Source: Magnetovibrio sp.
GTDB lineage: Bacteria; Pseudomonadota; Alphaproteobacteria; Rhodospirillales; Casp-alpha2
Reading direction: 5' to 3'
DNA length: 32,710 bases
NCBI GenBank assembly: GCA_028817665.1
Contig: JAPPPF010000035.1
Span: forward strand, 1 to 32,710
A program made the translations under genes and the position numbers. Below are positions 24,264 through 32,363 of this stretch, piece after piece; positions within the stretch are counted from its first letter, which is position 1, and the number at the start of each line of letters is the position of its first letter. The notes under the pieces were generated by a model. It did not search any database and was not told where the DNA came from. It worked only from the letters and a program-made list of their open reading frames with translations.

Positions 24264-25406
24264 TCAGACCGGGTTCCGCTCGACCAACTGCTTGGCGATG
24301 ATCAGGCGCTGCAACTCGTTGGTGCCCTCGCCGATGCAGAGCAGTGGCGCGTCCCGGTAATAGCGCTCGATGTTGTATTCCGGCGAATAGCCGTAGGCCC
24401 CGTGGATGCGCATCGCCTCGGTGGCGTTCTCCAGCGCCGCTTCCGTCGCCGCCAGCTTGGCCATGCCGGCCTCCATGTCGCAGCGCTCGCCGCGGTCGTA
24501 GGCGGCGGCGGCCTGCTCGGTCAGCAGCCTGGCCGCCTCGACCTTCGTCGCCATGTCGGCGAGCTTGATCTGGATGGTCTGGTGCTCGGCGATCGGCTTG
24601 CCGAAGGTCTTGCGCGTTTGCGCGTAGGCGACGCTTTCCTCCAAACACGCCCGGGCCACGCCGACACCGCGCGCCGCCACGTTGATGCGGCCCAACTCGA
24701 GCCCGGCCAAGATCTGGTTCAGGCCCTTGCCCTCTTCCGCGCCGATCAGGTTGGCGACCGGCACCCGGACCTTGTCGAACTGGACCTCGCCGGTATCGAC
24801 GCCCCGGTAGCCGAGCTTCTTCAGCTTCGAGGCCTTGTAGCCCATCTCCTTCTCGACCAGGAGCAGGCTCATGCCCTTGTGGCGCGGACCGTCGGCCTCC
24901 ATGTCGGTCTTCGCCAGTACCGCCAGCACGTTGCCCTTGACCGCGTTGGTGCACCACATCTTGGCGCCGTCGACGACGTAGACGTTGCCGTCGAGCTCGG
25001 CCTTGGTGCGCACCGCCTGCAGATCGGTGCCGCAGTCGGGTTCGGTCAGCGCGATGCCGCCCCGCATCTCTCCGGACGCGAACTTCGGCAGGTAGGTGGC
25101 CTTCATCTCGTCGGAGCCGAAGCGCTCGACGGCGGCGCACATGATCAGGTGCGAATTGAAGATCCCCGAGACCGACATCCACACCGCCGAGACCCGCTCG
25201 ACGATCTTCGAATAGGTCTGCGCCGACAGCCCGAGGCCGCCGTACTCGGCGGAGATGGTGGCGCCGAACAGCCCCATCTCGGCCATCCGGTCGGCGATCG
25301 CTTGCGGGTATTCGTCGGCCGCCTCCAGCGCGCGCACGTGCGGGCGCACGTCGCGCTCCAGGAACTGGTCGACGCTCTCCAGGATCAGCGTTTCTTCCTC
25401 GCTCAT
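24264..25406 (-). CDS. Acyl-CoA dehydrogenase
   Basis: This 380-residue flavoenzyme has the typical short/branched-chain acyl-CoA dehydrogenase length. Family blocks are visible: ALTEPDCGTDLQAVRTKAEL (FAD contact region), RKTFGKPIAEHQTIQIKLAD, and AYGYSPEYNIERYYRDAPLL leading to GEGTNELQRLIIAKQL, with E360 as the catalytic base. It introduces a 2,3-double bond into an acyl-CoA and passes electrons to ETF. It lies 7 bases after the MaoC stop and upstream of the CoA-transferase, so it likely oxidises the CoA ester made by that enzyme. The natural acyl group cannot be told. Confidence 0.93.
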   Translation of the reverse strand: MSEEETLILESVDQFLERDVRPHVRALEAADEYPQAIADRMAEMGLFGATISAEYGGLGLSAQTYSKIVERVSAVWMSVSGIFNSHLIMCAAVERFGSDEMKATYLPKFASGEMRGGIALTEPDCGTDLQAVRTKAELDGNVYVVDGAKMWCTNAVKGNVLAVLAKTDMEADGPRHKGMSLLLVEKEMGYKASKLKKLGYRGVDTGEVQFDKVRVPVANLIGAEEGKGLNQILAGLELGRINVAARGVGVARACLEESVAYAQTRKTFGKPIAEHQTIQIKLADMATKVEAARLLTEQAAAAYDRGERCDMEAGMAKLAATEAALENATEAMRIHGAYGYSPEYNIERYYRDAPLLCIGEGTNELQRLIIAKQLVERNPV

Positions 25407-25413
25407 GGCCGCC

Positions 25414-25932
25414 TCAATAATCCGCCTTGTCGTCGACGGCGTGACCGCGCTTCGGGATCAGCATGTTGCGCTCGTAGGTCATGACCACGGTGCCGTCCTG
25501 CTTCCTGCCGGTGGTCCGGATGGTGACGATGCCCTGGGTCGGGCGGGATTTCGACTCGCGCACCGCCAGGACCTCGGATTCGGCGTACAGCGTGTCGCCG
25601 ACGAACACCGGCGCCGGCATCGCGATCCTGTCCCAGCCCAGATTGGCGACGGCCTTCTGGCTGGTGTCGGAGACGCTCATCCCGGCAACCAAGGAGAGCG
25701 TCAGACAGGAGTTGACTAGCGGCTTCCCGAACTCGCTCTTCGCCGCGTACTCGGCGTCGAAGTGCACCGGGTGCTGGTTCATGGTCAGGAGCGTGAACCA
25801 GGTGTTGTCGCTCTCGGTGATGGTCCGGCCGGGCCGGTGCTCGTAAACGTCACCGACGGTGAAATCCTCGAGATAGCGCCCGTAGGATTCCCGGTAGCGG
25901 TTCTTCCCGACCTCGCGACCCTCGGCGACCAT
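25414..25932 (-). CDS. MaoC family (hot-dog fold) dehydratase/hydratase
   Basis: This 172-residue single hot-dog protein starts at ATG 25932, two bases after the PrpD-like stop; a TTG at 25938 is in frame. The hydratase motif region reads ITESDNTWFTLLTMNQHPVH with Asp42, His54, His57 and Asp59, followed by YAAKSEFGKPLVNSCLTLSL. MaoC-like hydratases add water across an enoyl-CoA bond. The TWFTLLTMNQHPVHFD form resembles the mesaconyl-CoA-hydratase branch, which would fit a C4/C5 dicarboxylic acid pathway, but this is inference. It sits between the PrpD-like gene and the acyl-CoA dehydrogenase in a tight operon. Confidence 0.88.
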   Translation of the reverse strand: MVAEGREVGKNRYRESYGRYLEDFTVGDVYEHRPGRTITESDNTWFTLLTMNQHPVHFDAEYAAKSEFGKPLVNSCLTLSLVAGMSVSDTSQKAVANLGWDRIAMPAPVFVGDTLYAESEVLAVRESKSRPTQGIVTIRTTGRKQDGTVVMTYERNMLIPKRGHAVDDKADY

Positions 25933-25934
25933 CC

Positions 25935-27320
25935 TCAACCGGCTTCCGGTTGGGTCAGCTGGAACACGGCGGCGACGCTGTTCGCTTCCTCGAGGTTGAG
26001 CAGCGCCTGGGCGAGCTTGTCGCGCCGGGCGTCGTCCATGTAGGGCGCGCAGAGGCCGTCGAACTTGGCCCGGAACTCAGCCTCGCTCATGAAGTTCTCG
26101 TGCTCGCCCTTGGGGATCTCGACGAAGGTCTCGAACTCGCCGCCCCGGGTCTTGATCCGGACGGTCCCGGACATGTTCGCGGGAAACGCCGCCTCGGCCT
26201 TCGGGTCGACCACCGTCGTGACCTTGCGGCAGAGCGCGGCGGTTTCCGCGTCGCCGATGTGCTTGGCGTAGTCGTCCCAGCCCATGCCGCCCTCGCGCAA
26301 CGCCACGGCGGCGCAGAACGGCATGGAGAACTGGCCGTCGACGATGCTTTCGGGGTTGATCTTGGCGGCGTGCGGCTCGCCGATGATCTTGCGTCCGGTC
26401 TCCGGCAGGCCGATCTCCACCGCCTCGACATCCTCGGCGCCGAAGCCGTGGGCCTTCTGCAGCTCGATCAGGCCGTCCATGGCGGCGTGGGTGTAGCGGC
26501 ACGACGGATAGGGTTTCACCGCCAGCCGCAGGGTCTCCCAGCGCTCACCCAACTCGTCGACGGCCTTGGCCTCGTCGGCGTCCGGCGCGTAGCCGCCCAG
26601 GAACCCCCAATTGCCCTCGAAGGCCTGGCCCGGGCCCTTGAACCCTTCCGCCGCCAGGGTCGCGCAGATCAAGCCGTTGCTCGCGGCCTGACCGACGTGG
26701 CTGCGCTTGGTCCAGGCGCCGTCGGCGAGGAACTGCATGGAACCGGCGGCTTGCGAGAGCGCGATGCCGAAGGCGCTGTCGATGCCGGCGGCGTCCATGC
26801 CGAACAGTTTGCCGGCGGCGGCGGCGGCGGCGAACACGCCGCAGGTCGCCGTCGGGTGGAAGCCCTGGTCGTAGTGCGCCGAGGGATCGAGCGCCAGGCT
26901 CAAGCGGATCTGGATCTCGTAGCCGGCGACGACGGCGGCGATCAGGTCGCGGCCCGACGCGCCGGCCATCTCGGCGGCGGCGAGCGCGGCGGGCACGATC
27001 GGCGCCGAGGAATGGATCGAGCCCTCGGCGTGGGTGTCGTCGAAATCCAGCGAATGGGCCAGGGTGCCGTTGACCAGCGCGGCGGCCGGCGGCGCGTAGG
27101 CGCGCGCGTCGCCGAGGACCGAACAATCGCCGTCGGCCATGCCGAGGCGGGTCACGGCGGAAATCATGCTTTCCGTCGATTCGGCGTCGTGGCGGGCCCG
27201 GATCATGACCCCGGTGACGTCAAAGATCAGCAACTTGGCGCGCTCGACGACCTCGGCGGGCAGGTCGTCGTAGTCGAGGCCGGCTGCGAACTCGGCCAAT
27301 TGTCGGGTGATACCGGTCAT
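25935..27320 (-). CDS. MmgE/PrpD family protein
   Basis: This 461-residue protein starts at ATG 27320 (MTGITRQLAEFA) behind GGGAGGAG; upstream codons in frame do not look coding. Family blocks are LIFDVTGVMIRARHD, the HSLDFDDTHAEGSIHSSAPI region and GFHPTATCGVFAAAAAAGKL. PrpD is 2-methylcitrate dehydratase; relatives include cis-aconitate decarboxylase (IRG1) and iminodisuccinate epimerase-like enzymes. All act on polycarboxylic acids. It is the first gene of the minus-strand operon with MaoC, acyl-CoA dehydrogenase and CoA-transferase, so a dicarboxylic acid substrate is plausible. It is divergent from the SAF-domain oxidoreductase at 27479 with a 158-base shared upstream region, in which I found no clear operator. 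Confidence 0.92.
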   Translation of the reverse strand: MTGITRQLAEFAAGLDYDDLPAEVVERAKLLIFDVTGVMIRARHDAESTESMISAVTRLGMADGDCSVLGDARAYAPPAAALVNGTLAHSLDFDDTHAEGSIHSSAPIVPAALAAAEMAGASGRDLIAAVVAGYEIQIRLSLALDPSAHYDQGFHPTATCGVFAAAAAAGKLFGMDAAGIDSAFGIALSQAAGSMQFLADGAWTKRSHVGQAASNGLICATLAAEGFKGPGQAFEGNWGFLGGYAPDADEAKAVDELGERWETLRLAVKPYPSCRYTHAAMDGLIELQKAHGFGAEDVEAVEIGLPETGRKIIGEPHAAKINPESIVDGQFSMPFCAAVALREGGMGWDDYAKHIGDAETAALCRKVTTVVDPKAEAAFPANMSGTVRIKTRGGEFETFVEIPKGEHENFMSEAEFRAKFDGLCAPYMDDARRDKLAQALLNLEEANSVAAVFQLTQPEAG

Positions 27321-27478
27321 GGAACTCCTCCCAAAGTCACGACCAAACAAACGGGCATCAAGCTCAGCATGAACGGTTGAACGGAGCAAGGGGGCAGCGT
27401 TTCACGATCGCGGCCCTTGGAAACCGCCGACCCGGCGTTTAAAGATCATTCGATGAACGGTGAGCGGCGGGAGGGAGC

Positions 27479-28825
27479 ATGGCGCTTTACGATCTACTGC
27501 AGGCCCGCGCGGCGGACGGCAATCCGCTCCGCGTCGGGCTGGTCGGCGCCGGAAAGTTCGGCTCCATGTACCTGGCCCAGGTGCCGCGCGTCCCGGGCGT
27601 GCACCTCGTCGGCATCGCCGATCTCTCCGTCGCCCGCATCGAGGAAAGCCTCGAGCGCGTCGGCTGGCCGGCGGACCGCCACGGCGCCGCCAGTCTCGAC
27701 GACGCGCTGGCCCACGGCACCACCCATCTGAGCGACGATTGGCAGGCGCTGGTGGCGCACCCGGCCATCGATATCGTCATCGAGGCGACCGGCCATCCCG
27801 TCGCCGCCGTCGATCACTGCCTGGCGGCGTTCGCCCAAGGCAAGAAGGTGATCAACGTCACCGTCGAGGCCGAGGCCTTCTGCGGCGCGCTGCTCGCCCA
27901 CAAGGCGGCGGAAGCCGGCGTCGTCTATTCCATGGCCTACGGCGACCAGCCGGCAATGGTCTGCGACCTGGTCGACTGGGCCCGCACCGCGGGCTTTCCC
28001 GTCGCCGCCGCCGGCCGCGGCCACAAGTGGCTGCCGGCCTACCGGGAATCGACGCCGGAGACCGTCTGGGACCATTGGGGCCTCACCGCCGAGCAAGCCG
28101 AGACCGGGGGCCTCAATCCGAAGATGTACAACGCCTTCCTGGACGGCTCGAAACCGGCCATCGAGAGCGCCGCCATCGCTAATGCCACCGGCCTCCAGGC
28201 ACCGTCGGACGGCCTCACCTTCCCGCCCGGCGCCATCGACGACATCCCGACCCTGATGCGGCCCCAATCGGAAGGCGGCGTGTTGGAGGCCAAGGGCATG
28301 GTCGAGGTGATCTCCTCGCAACAACGCGACGGCACGCCGATCCCCTACGACATCCGCAAGGGCGTCTGGGTCAGCGTCGAGGCGGACACCGACTACATCC
28401 GCAACTGCTTCATCGAGGGCAAGTGGGTCACCGACCCCTCGAGCCGCTATGTCTGCGTCTACAAGCGCTGGCACATGATCGGCCTCGAGGTCGGCATCTC
28501 GGTCGCCTCGGTGGGATTGCGGAACGAACCGACGGGCGCCGCGCGGCACTTCAACGCCGACGTGGTGGCGACGGCGAAGCGCGATCTGACGGCCGGCGAG
28601 GTGCTCGACGGCGAAGGCGGTTTCACGGTCTTCGGCAAGCTCCTGCCGGCGGCCACGTCGGTGGCGGCGGGCAACCTGCCGCTCGGATTGGCGCATGATC
28701 TGAAACTGGTCCGCGACGTCGCCAAGGACGCCTCGCTGACGTGGGACGACGTGGCGATCGACGAGACCGTCGCCGCCTACCAATTGCGGCGCGAGATGGA
28801 GCGGACCCTGGCGCCGGCCGGCTAG
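27479..28825 (+). CDS. NAD(P)-binding oxidoreductase with C-terminal SAF domain
   Basis: This 448-residue protein starts at ATG 27479 with GGGAGGGA upstream. The N-terminal Rossmann fold shows LRVGLVGAGKFGSMYLAQVP (about residues 17-36) and AIDIVIEATGHPVAAVDH, as in homoserine-dehydrogenase/Gfo-Idh-MocA-like proteins. The C-terminal part (about 360-430) reads ATAKRDLTAGEVLDGEGGFT and LPLGLAHDLKLVRDVAKDAS, a SAF-type domain as found in sialic-acid synthases, FlgA and altronate dehydratases. The combination is known in uncharacterised sugar- or hydroxyacid-related dehydrogenases. Its role is not established. It is divergent from the PrpD-like operon and its TAG overlaps the isomerase stop (CTAG, 28822-28825). 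Confidence 0.8.
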   Translation: MALYDLLQARAADGNPLRVGLVGAGKFGSMYLAQVPRVPGVHLVGIADLSVARIEESLERVGWPADRHGAASLDDALAHGTTHLSDDWQALVAHPAIDIVIEATGHPVAAVDHCLAAFAQGKKVINVTVEAEAFCGALLAHKAAEAGVVYSMAYGDQPAMVCDLVDWARTAGFPVAAAGRGHKWLPAYRESTPETVWDHWGLTAEQAETGGLNPKMYNAFLDGSKPAIESAAIANATGLQAPSDGLTFPPGAIDDIPTLMRPQSEGGVLEAKGMVEVISSQQRDGTPIPYDIRKGVWVSVEADTDYIRNCFIEGKWVTDPSSRYVCVYKRWHMIGLEVGISVASVGLRNEPTGAARHFNADVVATAKRDLTAGEVLDGEGGFTVFGKLLPAATSVAAGNLPLGLAHDLKLVRDVAKDASLTWDDVAIDETVAAYQLRREMERTLAPAG

Positions 28826-29607
28826 CCGATCCCGAATTCCCGGGCCCAGCCCAGGCTGTCTGCGGTGGCGGCGGGCGGGCGGTATTCGCAGCCGATCCAG
28901 CCCGCGTAACCCAGGCGCTCGACAACGCCGAACAGGTAGGGATAGTTCATCTCGTTCACGTCCGGCGGGGTGCGGCTGGGCACGCCGGCGATCTGCATGT
29001 GCTTGATGACGTCGATGTTCCGCTCCAGCGCCTCGGTGAGGCGGCCTTCCATGAGCTAGGCGTTGTGGAAATCGAACTGGATGCCGAGGTTCGGATGCCC
29101 GACGGCGTCGACGGCGGCCCGGGCCTCGGCCGTCAGCGTCGTCAGGTAGCCCGGCCGTTCGATGGTGTTGATGGGTTCGATCAGCACGCCGACGCCGGCG
29201 GCGGCGCAGGTTTCGGCGGCCCATTTCAGGTTCGCGACATAGGTCTCGAAACAGCGTTCCCGGCTCTCGCCTTCGGGCACGATCCCGGCCAGCACGTGGA
29301 TGAAGCCGCTCCCGAGCGCTTGAGCATAATCGAGGGCCGTGGCGATGCTGTCCTGGAACTCCGCTTCCCGGCCGGGCAGCCCCGAGATCCCATACTCGCC
29401 GGCCTCCATGTCGCCCGGCGGCGCGTTGAACATGATGAACGCGAGGCCCGCCTCACCGTGCCAATCGGCCAGTTGGGTGGGCTCGAATTCGTAGAACAAC
29501 GGACACTCGACGGCCCGGAAGCCATGGCCCTTGGCGGCGGCGAAGCGCGCCGCCATCGGCAGCTCCGTGTACATCCAACCGATGTTGGCGGCGAACTTCA
29601 GCGGCAT
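28822..29607 (-). pseudogene. Hydroxypyruvate isomerase-like (TIM barrel) gene interrupted by an in-frame TAG
   Basis: The frame encodes about 260 residues, the usual Hyi length, but is split by TAG at 29058-29056. The first part (183 residues, from ATG 29607) has FAANIGWMYTELPMAARFAA, AFIMFNAPPGD, GVLIEPINTIERPGYL and LGIQFDFHNA. After the stop the same frame continues L-MEGRLTEALERN, HMQIAGVPSRTPPD, MNYPYLFGVVERLGYAG and CEYRPP. Relatives read HAQ at the stop position, so a single C-to-T change (CAG to TAG) explains it. A restart ATG at 29052 could make a 76-residue piece. The rest of the gene is intact, suggesting a recent mutation, a sequencing error or suppression. Hyi interconverts hydroxypyruvate and tartronate semialdehyde. 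It lies 15 bases after the lyase gene in the operon. Confidence 0.85.
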
Positions 29608-29622
29608 GACCGAGTCGGGTCC

Positions 29623-30501
29623 CTACTCCGTCGCCGCGTCGGTCTCGAAACCGTAGCGCTTTTCCGCTTCGTAGTAATCGGGAAAGCCGACAATATCCTG
29701 AAGTTCGGGGAATGTGATCTTGCCATCCTCGCCGACTTGGCCGCCGGCCAGACGCGTCAACTCCGCCTGCATGCCGTCGATGGCGGCAAGCATCAGGGCG
29801 GCGGGCCAGATGGCGATCTTGTAGCCGATGGCCTCGAGTTCCGCAGGCGGCAGGAACGGCGTGTCGCCCTGCTCGACCATGTTGGCCATCTTCGGGCCGT
29901 CGACCTCGTCGCCGTAGCGCTTCATCTCGTCGACCGTCTTCGGCGCCTCCAGGAAGGTGATGTCGACGCCGATGCGGCGGAACTCCTTACACCGCTCGAT
30001 GGCTTCATCCATGCCGTCGGTGGCGTTGGCGTCGGTGCGCGCCATGATCAGGATGTCGGCGCCCTCCTCGCGGGCGTCGACGGCGGCCTGGATCCGGGTA
30101 TACGCCTTGGATCGGCTGACCACCTGCTTGCCGCGGGTGTGGCCGCAGCGCTTCGGCGACAGTTGGTCCTCAAGCATGATGCAGGCGAAGCCGGCGCCGG
30201 CGTAGCCCTGCACGGTCCGCTTGATGTTGATGGCGTTGCCCCAGCCCGTGTCGCCGTCGCCGACCACCGGGATCGAGACCGCGTCGCAGAGGTTTCGGCC
30301 CTGGTCGAGCATTTCCGCATACGAGATCAGGCCCGTATCAGGGAGCCCGATGCGCGCCGCCGAAACCATGAAGCCGCTCATGAAGGCGGCCTTGAAACCG
30401 GCGCGCTCGGCGAGCCGGGTCGAGACCGCGTCGAACACGCCGGGCATGGGGATGATGCCGGGCGCGTCGAGCAGGTCACGCAGTTTCCGGGCTTGGCTCA
30501 T
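29623..30501 (-). CDS. Isocitrate lyase/PEP mutase family C-C lyase
   Basis: This 292-residue TIM-barrel protein starts at ATG 30501 with GGAGGAA 8 bases upstream (a GTG at 30516 is in frame). PMPGVFDAVSTRLAERAGF, VVGDGDTGWGN (Asp82 and Asp84 bind Mg2+) and the gating-loop motif K117-R118-C119-G120-H121 are diagnostic. The KRCGH loop with Cys119 occurs in methylisocitrate lyase, 2,3-dimethylmalate lyase and isocitrate lyase, pointing to a C-C lyase and not a phosphonomutase. The length excludes classical isocitrate lyase. It is the third gene of the minus-strand operon. The substrate is probably a substituted malate or methylisocitrate; not resolved here. Confidence 0.9.
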   Translation of the reverse strand: MSQARKLRDLLDAPGIIPMPGVFDAVSTRLAERAGFKAAFMSGFMVSAARIGLPDTGLISYAEMLDQGRNLCDAVSIPVVGDGDTGWGNAINIKRTVQGYAGAGFACIMLEDQLSPKRCGHTRGKQVVSRSKAYTRIQAAVDAREEGADILIMARTDANATDGMDEAIERCKEFRRIGVDITFLEAPKTVDEMKRYGDEVDGPKMANMVEQGDTPFLPPAELEAIGYKIAIWPAALMLAAIDGMQAELTRLAGGQVGEDGKITFPELQDIVGFPDYYEAEKRYGFETDAATE

Positions 30502-30519
30502 GATCGTTTCCTCCACGTT

Positions 30520-31302
30520 TCAGCGGCCCTGGAAGGCCGGTTTCTCCTTGGCCAGGAAGGCGCGCACGCCCTCGGCGTAATCCTCGCTGTCGCAGGCCGC
30601 GTAGCTTTCCGCGATCTCGTCCGCCGTCAGCGGCGACGGGTCGGCGCCCAGGCGGTTGACGAACTTCTTGGTCGCCCGGTTCGAGAGCGGCGCCGCGGCG
30701 GCGATGCTCTCGGCCAGCCCGCCGACCTCGGCCTCCAGCGCGTCGTCGTCGCAGACCTGGCCGACAAGGCCGAGCCGGAGCGCCTCCTCGGCATCGATGA
30801 TACGCCCGGTGAGCAGGAGATCCAATACCACGGCCCGGCCGGCGACCCGCATCACCGGTTCCAGCTCGGGATAGGCGAAGGGATGGCCGATGCGGTTGAT
30901 GGGCACGCCGAACTTGGCCGAGCGGTTGGCCATGCGGATGTCGCAGCAACACGCGATCTCCAACCCGCCGCCGGTGCACGCGCCCTGGATCATGGCGATG
31001 GTCGGGTGCGGACAATTGACCAGGACGTCGAGCGCCTGGGCCGTCGCCGCGCCGTACTTGGCCGCCTGCTCCGAATTGGCCCGGACGTCGGGAAACTCGG
31101 AGATGTCGGCGCCGGCGGCGAAGGCTTTGTCGCCGGCGCCGCGCACCACGATGCAGCGCACGCTGTCGTCGAGGGCCAGCGGCGCGATGGTGTAGGCGAG
31201 GCGCGACCAAGCCGCCATCGGCAGCGCGTTGCGCTTCTCGGGGTTGTTGAGAACGACGGTGACGATATCGCCGTCGCGTTCCGTGAGAACCAGATCCGAC
31301 AT
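30520..31302 (-). CDS. Enoyl-CoA hydratase/isomerase (crotonase) family protein
   Basis: The product has 260 residues from ATG 31302, chosen because GGAG lies 7 bases upstream; the ATG at 31308 overlaps the previous stop (ATGA) and is an alternative. AFAAGADISEF (60-70) and GACTGGGLEIACCCD (107-121) are the oxyanion blocks. Glu115 keeps the first catalytic glutamate; the second, normally in a P-E pair, is replaced (P134-I135). So it may be an isomerase or another crotonase activity. It is second in the operon after the D-2-hydroxyacid dehydrogenase and 18 bases before the lyase gene, consistent with organic acid breakdown. Confidence 0.9.
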   Translation of the reverse strand: MSDLVLTERDGDIVTVVLNNPEKRNALPMAAWSRLAYTIAPLALDDSVRCIVVRGAGDKAFAAGADISEFPDVRANSEQAAKYGAATAQALDVLVNCPHPTIAMIQGACTGGGLEIACCCDIRMANRSAKFGVPINRIGHPFAYPELEPVMRVAGRAVVLDLLLTGRIIDAEEALRLGLVGQVCDDDALEAEVGGLAESIAAAAPLSNRATKKFVNRLGADPSPLTADEIAESYAACDSEDYAEGVRAFLAKEKPAFQGR

Positions 31303-31304
31303 GC

Positions 31305-32261
31305 TCATTCTCCGTTCAACAGCCGCGCCGGCTTCCCGGCGAGCCAGCCGGCGACATCCTCGACGGCCTGGGCGTAGACCTTCTCGTAGAGCTCGGCGAT
31401 GACATAACCCGTGTGCCCGGTGAGCACGGCGTTGTCGCATTCGCGCAGCGGATGGTCGATGGGCAGCGGCTCGACGTCGTAGACATCGATGCCGGCGCCG
31501 GCGATGCGCCGGTCCTGGAGCGCCGCGATCAGCGCCGCCTCGTCGACGATGGGGCCGCGCGACGTGTTGACCAGGAAGGCCGTCGGCTTCATCCGGGCGA
31601 ATTCGTCGGCGCCGACCAGACCGGTGGAGCGCTCGCTCAGCACCATGTGGACGGTGATCACGTCGGCGGTCGCGAACAGCGTCTCCTTGTCGACGCGCCG
31701 CACGCCGACCTCGGCGCAGCGCTCGTCGGTCAGGTTCTGGCTCCAGGCGACGACGTCCATGCCGAAGGCGAGACCGACGCGGGCCGCCTGCGCGCCCAGC
31801 TTGCCGAGGCCGACGACGCCCAGAGTCTTGCCGTTCAGGCCGACGCCGAAGCCCTCCTGCCAGCCGCCGTCCTTCATGGCGCGGTCCTCCTTGGGGATTT
31901 CCTTGACCAGCGCCAGGATCAGCGCCCAGGCGTGCTCGAAGGCCGGGTACCCGAGCATTTCGGTGCCGCTGACATCGACGCCCTGGCCGCGGGCCGCCGC
32001 CATGTCGATGGCCAGGTTGCGCATGCCGGTGGTCACCAAGAGCTTCAGGTCCGGCAACTTGGCCAGCTGGCTGGCCGGGAACCGGGTCCGTTCGCGCATG
32101 GCGACGAGCACCTCGAAGCCGGCGAGCGCATCGGCGATGCGGTCCTCGTCGTGGCCCAGGAAGTCGTTGAACACGGTGATGTCGGCGTCCGGAATGGCGT
32201 TCCAGTCGGCGGCCTCCAGGGCCTTGTTCTGATAGTCGTCCAAGATCGCGATGCGCGGCAT
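31305..32261 (-). CDS. D-2-hydroxyacid dehydrogenase family protein
   Basis: This 318-residue protein starts at ATG 32261; GGGAGGA lies 11 bases upstream, a rather long spacing. The NAD motif GVVGLGKLGAQAARVG (G151-G156) and the catalytic set R235 (VNTSRGPIVD), E264 (YDVEPLP) and H283 (LTGHTGYV) are all present, so it should be active. The family reduces 2-oxoacids such as glyoxylate, hydroxypyruvate or phosphohydroxypyruvate, or oxidises the D-hydroxyacids. It leads the operon with a crotonase, a C-C lyase and a hydroxypyruvate-isomerase-like gene, a set compatible with glyoxylate/hydroxypyruvate metabolism. It is divergent from the lyase gene at 32364. Confidence 0.93.
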   Translation of the reverse strand: MPRIAILDDYQNKALEAADWNAIPDADITVFNDFLGHDEDRIADALAGFEVLVAMRERTRFPASQLAKLPDLKLLVTTGMRNLAIDMAAARGQGVDVSGTEMLGYPAFEHAWALILALVKEIPKEDRAMKDGGWQEGFGVGLNGKTLGVVGLGKLGAQAARVGLAFGMDVVAWSQNLTDERCAEVGVRRVDKETLFATADVITVHMVLSERSTGLVGADEFARMKPTAFLVNTSRGPIVDEAALIAALQDRRIAGAGIDVYDVEPLPIDHPLRECDNAVLTGHTGYVIAELYEKVYAQAVEDVAGWLAGKPARLLNGE

Positions 32262-32281
32262 GTCCTGATCGGTCCTCCCGG

Positions 32282-32305
32282 GGGGCGCTGCCGCCCCTTT
32301 TTTTT
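32282..32305 (+). terminator. Intrinsic terminator-like hairpin with T8 on the + strand, between divergent genes
   Basis: GGGGCG (32282-32287), CTGC, CGCCCC (32292-32297) followed by eight T. It would stop rightward transcripts, yet the gene to its left is on the minus strand. It may block antisense read-through into the lyase gene. On the minus strand the same stem lies just upstream of the dehydrogenase SD. Confidence 0.5.
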
Positions 32306-32309
32306 GATT

Positions 32310-32332
32310 GCCGGCACTGACATAGTACCGGC
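32310..32332. promoter_or_regulatory. Palindromic operator candidate in the divergent intergenic region
   Basis: GCCGGCAC (32310-32317), TGACATA, GTACCGGC (32325-32332): 8-bp arms with one mismatch and a 7-base spacer. It lies about midway between the dehydrogenase operon (start 32261) and the lyase gene (start 32364), where a shared regulator would bind. The regulator gene is not in the window. Confidence 0.4.
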
Positions 32333-32363
32333 CTGACGCACGATAGCCCGAGGGAGGATAGCC

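Noticed and set aside
27369-27465. Short direct repeat ATGAACGGT in the PrpD/SAF divergent region
   Set aside because: Two 9-base copies 83 bases apart without symmetry; likely chance.
28741-31377. Very long open frame (878 codons) on the + strand opposite the lyase/crotonase operon
   Set aside because: It is a GC-driven antisense shadow: composition is Arg/Asp/Gly/Val-rich, no family motif, and the minus strand carries clear enzyme genes throughout.
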